DNA of 8,085 bases, taken from positions 1-8,085 of the forward strand of contig JAGOBN010000152.1 of the NCBI GenBank assembly GCA_017999235.1, read 5' to 3'. Origin of the DNA: Anaerolineales bacterium (GTDB lineage: Bacteria; Chloroflexota; Anaerolineae; Anaerolineales; UBA6663). Position numbers and translations under genes: made by a program. Below, one piece after another: positions 1 through 5,381 of the stretch. How positions within the stretch are numbered: position 1 is the first letter of the stretch; every line of letters starts with the position of its first letter. Under the pieces are notes generated by a model. That model ran no database searches. It was not told the DNA's origin and saw only the letters and a list, made by a program, of their open reading frames with translations.

Positions 1-2376
1 GGCGATGTGGCCGCGCCCTTTGCCTTTGACACTAGCCTCACCCTCCAGCCCTTCGCGCCCAACCGCAATGACCTGAGCCAGCAGTTTGTGTTCGAAGTGC
101 CGTTGGAGTGGACCAGCCAGTACGTCAATCTGAACTTCGTGGCCGAGGTCAATCCCGGCCGGGCGCCCTACGAGGCCACCTGGGAAGACAACGTCATCCG
201 GCGCTTTGTGACCCTGTTGCCCTCGCCGGCGCTGCGGACGCAGTTTGTCTTCTGGCGTTACCGGCTGCCGGGCCAGGCGGCCGGCACGCCGGATATCGTC
301 CCCTCCACCCGCGACCGCGACCTGATGTTTTCTTATCTGCGCCGCACCCTGCCGCTGGCCTCGCGCAGCGACTTGCCCGGGGTCGGTCTGCAGCCCTCGA
401 TCTGGTACGCCACGGATGCGCGGATGGGACAGGCGGTAGCGCGCGATCCGGGGTTGTGCATGACCCTGCCGCTGACCCTGACCGATAACGTCTATCACCC
501 CGAGATCTGCGCGTCCGTCTATTCCAATCAGCAGATGGAAGCCATGCGGACCCGGGTGACGCTGATCGGCGGCGTCATTCCGCTGCAGCAGATCGTCGTC
601 CCGGAGTCGGTCTTCATGTACGGCGTGATCTCGGACACCGGGGCGGCCGCCCAGCTCCCGCGCGGCTATGCGCTGGGCAACGAGGCCAGCGGCGGCGCCG
701 GCGTTCCGCGCGGCCGCTGGACCTGGGACACAGACTCAAACTATGGGGATTGGATGGCCGCGCACGAGATCGGCCACTCGCTCGGGCTGCCCCATCCGGC
801 CACCGGCAACGCCAGCAGCGACGGCTGCGTCATGTATAGCCCGCCCGACTTCAGGACCTCGGTGCCCAATGCCTTCGCCCGGATTGGCCTGGACAACAAC
901 ACCCAGGGGTTCGACGTGGGCAACCGGGCCTTGGGCCTGCCGCTGGCGATCTATCCGGGCGATACCTGGCACGATTTCATGTCCTACTGTCAACGGCAGT
1001 GGATCAGTGATTGGACCTACCTGCGGCTCTACAACACCCTGCGGAGCCGGGCGGCGGCCGGCGCGGTGGAGGCGGATCAAGCCGCCGCCCGCCCGCTGTT
1101 GGCCGGCCCATGGCTGCTGGTGCAGGGCGGTCTGGCCGGCACGGACAGCGGCCTGCTCTCCAACATAGAACGGCTGTCAAGCGCGGTCACTATGCCGGAG
1201 CGGGTTCCGGGCGATTACACGCTGGAGCTGCGCGCCGCCGGCGGCGCATTGCTGGCGAGCTATCCCTTCACGCCCGAGCCCCTCACGGATTCCCCTGGCG
1301 CGGCTCTGGGCTTCACGCACCTCATCACCGATGTGGCCGGCTCGGCCGCCGTGCGGTTGGTGCGCTTGAGTGACAACGCTGTGCTGGCCGAGCGCGCGCT
1401 CAGCCCCCAGGCGCCGTTCCTGAGCGCGGTGGCCGTGAACCTGACGCCCGCCGGCAGCCGCGCGACGCTCACTTGGACGGCGAGCGATCCGGATGGTGAT
1501 CCGCTGACCTTTGATGTGTTCTACAGCCTGGATGGCGGCCAGAGCTTCATGCCGGTGGCCCTCGGACTGGCGAGCAGCCCGGCCGAACTGGACACGGCCT
1601 GGTTGGCGGGCGGCGCCGCCCTCTTCCAGGTGGTGGCCCGGGATGGCACCAATCTGACCCCGGTGAACAGCGCGGGTTTCACCATGCCGCATAAGGCCCC
1701 CGAGCCTCAGATCCTGGCGCCGGCGCCGGGTCAGGTGGTGCCGCTGGGCGAGACGCTCAACTTGCTGGGGCAGGCGCTCGACCCGCAGACCAACCAGGTG
1801 GGCGCGAGCGGCCTGACCTGGACGAGTGACGCCGGCCCGCTGGGCACGGGCGGTTCGCTGGCCCTGGCCGGCCTGCCGCTGGGCACACACGTCATCACGC
1901 TGACGGCCGTCAATAGCTACAGTGTCGCGGCCAGCACCAGCCTGACCTTCACTGTGGTGGAGGATGTGGAACCGGCCGGCCCGAGCCTGGCGGTGACGCC
2001 CGCCGCCCTCGGCTTCACCTTCGCGCTCACGGACACCCAGCCGCAGACCGCGACCCTGACGCTGAACAATGCCGGCGGCGGAGAGCTAACCTGGGCGGTG
2101 GCTTCGGCTCCGGCTTGGCTGGCCGTGACGCCGCTGACCGGGACGTTGGCGCTGACGGCGACCGGCCCGGTGGAAGTGCAGTTGTCGGCTGACCCCACGC
2201 TGCTGGCGAGCTATACCCTGACGGAGAGCGTGCTGGTCTGGCAGGCCATACCCGTTGACCAGGAGGACCTGCAGACGGTGGTAATCCGCCTGCAAGCCTC
2301 CCGCGGCCTGGAGTGGAGCGGGTTCAGCCCCGCGGCCGCGCCTATCCGCCTGTATCTGCCGTTGATCCGACGATAA
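1..2376 (+). CDS. Secreted multidomain metzincin-type zinc metalloprotease (5' end missing)
   Basis: Likely an exported zinc endopeptidase. The frame is open to the left edge, with two codons before the GTG at 7. No signal peptide is visible, so the true start lies upstream and that GTG is probably an internal valine. Residues below are numbered from it. Residues 1-65 look like the end of an adhesion-type beta domain (VNP...WEDN). The catalytic domain spans about 75-350. It has the zinc motif HEIGHSLGLPH at 253-263 (three His ligands, Glu254 catalytic) and a Met-turn HDFMSYC at 322-328, followed by WISDWTY. Cysteines at 151, 168, 274 and 328 could form disulfides. Beta-sandwich modules follow: about 365-470, a fibronectin-like unit at 472-560 (WTASDPDGDPLTF), a PKD/Ig-like unit at 565-652, and a BACON-like unit at 658-740 (LAVTPAALGF, WLAVTPLTG). 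The protein ends in LYLPLIRR, resembling the tails of Chloroflexota exported proteins. The protease class is well supported. The substrate and the exact MEROPS family are not determined. Confidence 0.85.
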   Translation, partial: GDVAAPFAFDTSLTLQPFAPNRNDLSQQFVFEVPLEWTSQYVNLNFVAEVNPGRAPYEATWEDNVIRRFVTLLPSPALRTQFVFWRYRLPGQAAGTPDIVPSTRDRDLMFSYLRRTLPLASRSDLPGVGLQPSIWYATDARMGQAVARDPGLCMTLPLTLTDNVYHPEICASVYSNQQMEAMRTRVTLIGGVIPLQQIVVPESVFMYGVISDTGAAAQLPRGYALGNEASGGAGVPRGRWTWDTDSNYGDWMAAHEIGHSLGLPHPATGNASSDGCVMYSPPDFRTSVPNAFARIGLDNNTQGFDVGNRALGLPLAIYPGDTWHDFMSYCQRQWISDWTYLRLYNTLRSRAAAGAVEADQAAARPLLAGPWLLVQGGLAGTDSGLLSNIERLSSAVTMPERVPGDYTLELRAAGGALLASYPFTPEPLTDSPGAALGFTHLITDVAGSAAVRLVRLSDNAVLAERALSPQAPFLSAVAVNLTPAGSRATLTWTASDPDGDPLTFDVFYSLDGGQSFMPVALGLASSPAELDTAWLAGGAALFQVVARDGTNLTPVNSAGFTMPHKAPEPQILAPAPGQVVPLGETLNLLGQALDPQTNQVGASGLTWTSDAGPLGTGGSLALAGLPLGTHVITLTAVNSYSVAASTSLTFTVVEDVEPAGPSLAVTPAALGFTFALTDTQPQTATLTLNNAGGGELTWAVASAPAWLAVTPLTGTLALTATGPVEVQLSADPTLLASYTLTESVLVWQAIPVDQEDLQTVVIRLQASRGLEWSGFSPAAAPIRLYLPLIRR

Positions 2377-2399
2377 GCCGGCTTTGTCAGGGGAGATGC

Positions 2400-2433
2400 T
2401 CGTGCGGTGCTGCGCCGGCGCAGCACCGCACGA
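2400..2433. terminator. 34-bp perfect palindrome downstream of the protease gene (candidate terminator or REP-like element)
   Basis: The top strand from 2400 to 2433 equals its own reverse complement, with 17-base arms and no spacer. The arms start TCGTGCGGTGCTGCGCC. It begins 23 nt after the protease stop codon, in the gap between two convergent genes. As RNA it would fold into a very stable GC-rich hairpin on either strand. It is not a textbook intrinsic terminator: on the plus strand the only T-run is TTTT at 2442-2445, nine bases past the stem, and on the minus strand no T-run follows. It may stop transcription from the plus side or both sides, protect a 3' end, or be one copy of a dispersed palindromic repeat. 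The palindrome itself is certain. Its role is inferred. Confidence 0.6.
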
Positions 2434-2630
2434 CTGGCCAGTTTTCGCAACCGGGCTGTGCTCGGCCGCTGGATGGCCGGCCAGGGTGCCAGGGGTCGCT
2501 TCTGCTTTGATATTGCCGCTAAGCGACGTGCGAAGGATCCCCAGTGCTGAGTGAACTTCTCGAATGACAGGCTAGGCCGCCGTTCCCGGCGCTGACACCC
2601 GCACCTGCCGTCGGGTGAGGATGTGACCCA
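2434..2630. other. Convergent intergenic region with no recognised gene
   Basis: This stretch separates the end of the plus-strand protease from the end of the minus-strand cluster. Minus-strand frames remain open here, but their translations are rich in Arg, Ser and Pro, have no recognisable motif, and look like by-products of high GC. A weak hairpin with 6-bp arms, CACCCG at 2596-2601 and CGGGTG at 2612-2617, lies about 14 nt past the end of the minus-strand small ORF. It has no T-run after it, so it is at best a poor terminator. Confidence 0.4.
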
Positions 2631-2789
2631 TTACCACAGCGCCTGATACTCCAGGTCGTCACAGGCGGCCAGCGCCCGCTGCAGCATCGGCAGCCAGACC
2701 GGACCCCGGCGCTCATTGACGCCGCCGCGGCAGTATTCCACTGCACGGCAGCCAGGGCCGCTGGGCGCACGGCTGAATTGTAAGCGCAC
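2631..2789 (-). CDS. Possible 52-residue protein coupled to the beta-lactamase-family gene
   Basis: A short frame begins with GTG, whose first base is the last base of the upstream gene's TAG stop (TAGTG), and ends in TAA at 2633-2631. GGTGA sits four bases before the GTG and could act as a ribosome-binding site. This arrangement is typical of translational coupling. The product begins MRLQFSRAPSGPGC and ends DDLEYQALW. It has three cysteines (14, 20, 43), a basic middle part and an amphipathic-looking C-terminal segment (WLPMLQRALAACDDLEY). About three quarters of its codons end in G or C, as in nearby genes. I recognise no family and see no signal peptide or membrane segment. It could be a real small protein, the remains of a longer gene, or chance. 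The longer 83-codon frame at 2519-2770 on the same strand has a poorer composition and no coupling signal. Confidence 0.35.
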   Translation of the reverse strand: MRLQFSRAPSGPGCRAVEYCRGGVNERRGPVWLPMLQRALAACDDLEYQALW

Positions 2790-3943
2790 TACTTCACCGC
2801 CGGCAAGATGACGCCCAAGATCAGCTGCTCATAGAGGCCGGCCCGCTGCCGGTTGGCCTGCTGGGGGTCCGCTTGCAGATTGGCGGTGGTAATGATGATC
2901 AGGTTCAGGCGCGGCAGGATCAGGATGTTCTGGCCGGCGTAGCCCTGGGCGGCCAGCGCCGGGCTCCGGTCATTGAACCAGCTGGCGTGCCACAGCCACC
3001 AGTGGTACCCGTAGAACTCAATCGGCAGGGTCTCCTGGGTCGGAACGTAGAGCGCGTCGCCTTGCGGTGTCGTGGATTCAGTCACCCAGTCTGCGGGAAT
3101 GAGCGGCCGGCCTTCCCATTGGCCGCCGTGCAGGTAGAGCAGGCCCAGCTTGGCCATATCGCGTGGGGTCAGGCGCAGGTTCTGCCCGCCGAGCGTGATG
3201 TCGTGGCCGTCGGACAGCCACTCATAGCGCTCGATCCCCAGCGGCGCGAACACGGCTTCTTCGGCATAATCAGCCAGCGACCGGCCGACCGCGCGCTGGA
3301 AGACGGCCGAGAGCAGCTGGGAGTTGCCGGTGTTGTAGTTCCAGGCCTCGCCCGGCGCGTGCGTCATCGGGAAGCTCAGCAGCCACTCCACCAGATCGCG
3401 CGCCAGCAGCTCTTCCGCGGTGCCGTAGCCGCCGGTGTCCAGGGTGTCCTCGTCCCACTCCAGGCCCGAGCGCATCTGCAGGAGATGGCGCAGGGTGATG
3501 CCGGCCTTGTCGGCGTGCCGGCCCCCGGTGAAGTACTCGGGCAGCAGGCTGGACAGCGGCGCCTCGAGGTCGGCCAGGTGGCCGTCCGCCCGGGCCCGGC
3601 CGATGATGGCCGAGGTCCAGCTCTTGGTAACGGAGGCCACGTCATGCAGGGCCGCGGCGTCGTAGCCGTTGAAGTAGGCTTCGTGGACGAGATAGCCGTT
3701 GCGGATGATGAGCACACTATCCAGATAGGGCAGCTTATCTGCCGCGAGGGCCGGGATCTGCGCGAGCGCGCCGGCGTCCAGGCCGTGGTCGGCCGGCGCG
3801 GCCGTCCGCCAGCCGGCGGTGGGCCAGTAATCCGGCGGTCTGGGGGTGGCTGGCGGCGCGGCGCAGGCGGTCAGCAGGCCGGCCAGGCTGAACGCTAGGA
3901 TCAGGCGGTGCACACAAAACATAGTGATACTGGCGGCGCGCAT
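2789..3943 (-). CDS. Lipoprotein serine hydrolase of the beta-lactamase/penicillin-binding superfamily
   Basis: This is a 384-residue serine hydrolase of the class C beta-lactamase/DD-peptidase/esterase group (COG1680-like). The start is supported by GGGAG seven bases upstream. Residues 1-27 form a lipoprotein signal peptide with lipobox LLTAC, so Cys27 should be lipidated and the enzyme held on the outer face of the membrane. The nucleophile motif is SVTK (Ser104, Lys107). The second motif is WNYNTGN at 201-207, with Tyr203 the likely general base. The third region is AAQGYAGQNILILP (331-344), in place of the KTG of true beta-lactamases. The pattern is closer to 6-aminohexanoate-dimer hydrolase/EstB-type members than to resistance enzymes, so beta-lactam cleavage should not be assumed. 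Substrates could be peptidoglycan peptides, esters or amides. It follows the six-segment membrane protein gene after 114 nt, in the same orientation. Family placement is strong. The substrate is unknown. Confidence 0.9.
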   Translation of the reverse strand: MRAASITMFCVHRLILAFSLAGLLTACAAPPATPRPPDYWPTAGWRTAAPADHGLDAGALAQIPALAADKLPYLDSVLIIRNGYLVHEAYFNGYDAAALHDVASVTKSWTSAIIGRARADGHLADLEAPLSSLLPEYFTGGRHADKAGITLRHLLQMRSGLEWDEDTLDTGGYGTAEELLARDLVEWLLSFPMTHAPGEAWNYNTGNSQLLSAVFQRAVGRSLADYAEEAVFAPLGIERYEWLSDGHDITLGGQNLRLTPRDMAKLGLLYLHGGQWEGRPLIPADWVTESTTPQGDALYVPTQETLPIEFYGYHWWLWHASWFNDRSPALAAQGYAGQNILILPRLNLIIITTANLQADPQQANRQRAGLYEQLILGVILPAVK

Positions 3944-3950
3944 AGGTGAT

Positions 3951-3955
3951 CTCCC
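3951..3955 (-). promoter_or_regulatory. Ribosome-binding site of the lipoprotein hydrolase gene
   Basis: GGGAG, seven bases before the ATG at 3943. It favours this start over the internal ATG seven codons later, which has no comparable site. Both starts would leave a working lipoprotein signal. Confidence 0.7.
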
Positions 3956-4057
3956 AGTTGTTGGCGGCGCAGGCTAGCGACAGCCTACCGTCGGCGCGTT
4001 CCGAGATCGTTGCGGTGTTTATTGACCAGGCGGCGGCCGGCGGCGCGACGAGGTTGA

Positions 4058-4672
4058 TTAGCGTTGCGCTGGCTCGCCTTTCAACAACAGCCAGCCGAGC
4101 GGGGCGGCGCCGGCCAACAGCAGTGCCATGGCCAACGGGTAGAACACGGGCAGCCCGACTGCGAGCGCCTGGGCGATAAAAAAGCTGACGCCGCCTGCGA
4201 TCAAGAAGAAGCCTGACCAGCGCGTCGCCTTTCCCAGGCGCAGCAGGCCAATGCCATTCAGAATATGCCCGAGGGGCCATAACAAGCCTAATAAGCCGAT
4301 AGCGACAAACTCGGGGTGGCCCAGGAACAAGGCCTCCAGGGCGGCATCGAAATGCTCGGCGGACACCGCGGCGGGCACCTCCGCGCGCAGCAGGGCCACA
4401 TAGACGACGCGCATCGCCATCGCCAGGGGGCCGGCGGCCCCGGCGAACAGGCCGAGGCTGAGGCACACCGCTCCATAGAAGGGCAGCCGCTGGCCAATGA
4501 CCCCGGCCACGGCCAGGTAGAGCGGGATATACAGGAGCATGCCATAGTATCCGAGCACGCCCTCGAGCGCGGGCTGCCCCGCCAGGAGCGCCAGCGCGGC
4601 CAACAGGGATAGCAGCGGGCCGGCGAGGCAGGCGAGGCCTTGCAGGCGATTCACAAAGCGCTGGTATGGCAT
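4058..4672 (-). CDS. Six-segment integral membrane protein of unknown function
   Basis: The product is a 204-residue, strongly hydrophobic protein. About six membrane segments can be drawn at residues 11-31, 40-60, 66-88, 120-146, 152-172 and 176-197. The longest loop (about 95-119) is mildly acidic (AEHFDAALEAL). Short basic stretches (RFVNRLQ near the N-terminus, RLGKATRW at 145-152, and the KGEPAQR tail) could face the cytoplasm. No catalytic motif or transporter signature is visible. It resembles the small poorly described membrane proteins of the DUF4386 type often found beside LuxR-type regulators, but I cannot confirm that. The ATG is preceded by AGGAG at five bases. It starts 30 nt after the response regulator's stop codon, so it is probably co-transcribed with the two-component genes. 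It may be an output of the system or a partner of the sensor. Confidence 0.8.
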   Translation of the reverse strand: MPYQRFVNRLQGLACLAGPLLSLLAALALLAGQPALEGVLGYYGMLLYIPLYLAVAGVIGQRLPFYGAVCLSLGLFAGAAGPLAMAMRVVYVALLRAEVPAAVSAEHFDAALEALFLGHPEFVAIGLLGLLWPLGHILNGIGLLRLGKATRWSGFFLIAGGVSFFIAQALAVGLPVFYPLAMALLLAGAAPLGWLLLKGEPAQR

Positions 4673-4677
4673 CGTTG

Positions 4678-4682
4678 CTCCT
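4678..4682 (-). promoter_or_regulatory. Ribosome-binding site of the six-segment membrane protein gene
   Basis: AGGAG, five bases before the ATG at 4672, inside the 30-nt gap after the response regulator. It fixes the start and rules out the longer reading frames that run through this gene in another phase. Confidence 0.75.
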
Positions 4683-4702
4683 GTGATTGTTGGGTGGCCG
4701 GG

Positions 4703-5371
4703 TCAACCCTGCGCCCGGCCCAGCCCCGCCTCGCGCGCGCGGAGGATGGCCTGGGCCCGGTCGGCCACCTGTAACTTGCTGAAGATGCTGGTGATGTGAT
4801 TGCTCACGGTCTTGCCGCTGATGACTAGCTTTTCGGCGATGACCTTGTTGTCGGCCCCGTGCGCCATCAATTGCAGTACTTCGCGTTCGCGGTCCGTCAA
4901 TTCGGGAAACGCTTCGCTGGGCGCCGCCGGCGCAGGGGCGGCGTTCAGAGTCTGAAAGAACGTCATCATGCGCGCCGCAATGGCCGGGCCAAACACCGCC
5001 TGCCCGCCAGCCACCGCCCGAATCGCCAGCAATACCTCGTCATGATGCGCGCCCTTCAGGACATAGCCGCGGGCGCCCGCCTTCATCGCCGCGAACACCG
5101 ACGCATCGTCTTCCAGCATCGTGACCATAACGATGCCCACCCTCGGTTGGTCGGCCAGGAGGCGCCGCGTGGCCTCAATGCCGTTCATGCCCGGCATGTG
5201 AATATCCATCAGCACGACGGCCGGCTGCAGGGCGCTCACCTGCGCGAGCGTGTCGGCGCCATCAGTGGCTTCGCCCACCACTTCAATGTCGGGCATGGCG
5301 GCGAGCAGGGCCCGCATGCCCGCCCGAAACAGGGCATGGTCATCAGCGATGAGGAGGCGGATTCGGTTCAT
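4703..5371 (-). CDS. NarL/LuxR-family response regulator
   Basis: A 222-residue two-component transcription factor. The receiver domain (about 3-120) has the acidic pair Asp10-Asp11, the phospho-acceptor Asp56 in VVLMDIHMPGMNG, Thr84 in VMVTM and Lys106 in GYVLKG, so all the canonical phosphorylation residues are present. An Ala/Pro-rich linker (about 143-155) leads to a LuxR-type helix-turn-helix at about 156-217. This begins FPELTDREREVLQLMA and contains the recognition-helix region SGKTVSNHITSIFSKL. The length is normal for the family. It should be phosphorylated by the kinase encoded 8 nt upstream and bind DNA as a dimer. Its most obvious candidate target is its own gene cluster, but no operator is identified here. 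The kinase-regulator pairing is very well supported by position and by matching families (HisKA_3 with NarL). Confidence 0.95.
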   Translation of the reverse strand: MNRIRLLIADDHALFRAGMRALLAAMPDIEVVGEATDGADTLAQVSALQPAVVLMDIHMPGMNGIEATRRLLADQPRVGIVMVTMLEDDASVFAAMKAGARGYVLKGAHHDEVLLAIRAVAGGQAVFGPAIAARMMTFFQTLNAAPAPAAPSEAFPELTDREREVLQLMAHGADNKVIAEKLVISGKTVSNHITSIFSKLQVADRAQAILRAREAGLGRAQG

Positions 5372-5377
5372 GTTTGT

Positions 5378-5381
5378 TCCT
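5378..5381 (-). promoter_or_regulatory. Ribosome-binding site of the response regulator, overlapping the kinase stop codon
   Basis: AGGA lies six bases before the regulator ATG at 5371. Its first two bases are the last two of the kinase's TAG stop. The overlap suggests that translation of the regulator is coupled to the kinase, keeping the two proteins in a set ratio. Confidence 0.6.

Noticed and set aside
7..9. GTG at 7 as the true start of the metalloprotease
   Set aside because: The frame is open upstream to the window edge, no signal peptide follows, no ribosome-binding site can be judged, and the protein begins in the middle of a beta domain. It is treated as internal.
1177..1890. 237-codon minus-strand frame inside the protease gene
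   Set aside because: It is antisense to recognisable beta-sandwich domains, with Arg/Gln/His-rich composition and no motif.
1250..2214. 14-base direct repeat TGCTGGCGAGCTAT at 1250-1263 and 2201-2214
   Set aside because: Both copies encode LLASY in the same frame in similar beta-sandwich contexts. Shared codon preference explains it.
2596..2617. Hairpin CACCCG/CGGGTG as terminator of the minus-strand cluster
   Set aside because: The arms are only 6 bp with a 10-nt loop and no T-run follows. It is too weak to call.
2519..2770. 83-codon minus-strand frame after the hydrolase
   Set aside because: It is Ser/Ala/Cys-rich with no motif, and it competes with the 52-codon frame, which has a coupled start and better third-position GC.
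2873..3898. 341-codon plus-strand frame antisense to the hydrolase
   Set aside because: It mirrors a gene with clear catalytic motifs. The translation is low-complexity Gln/Gly/Val/Arg with no domain.
3944..4057. 114-nt gap before the hydrolase as an independent promoter region
   Set aside because: No convincing -35/-10 pair or operator repeat was seen. It is the largest gap in the cluster, but its meaning is open.
3735..4706. 323-codon minus-strand frame spanning the membrane protein and hydrolase start
   Set aside because: It is read in another phase of two well-supported genes. It is Arg/Pro/Ala-rich with no motif and is a by-product of high GC.
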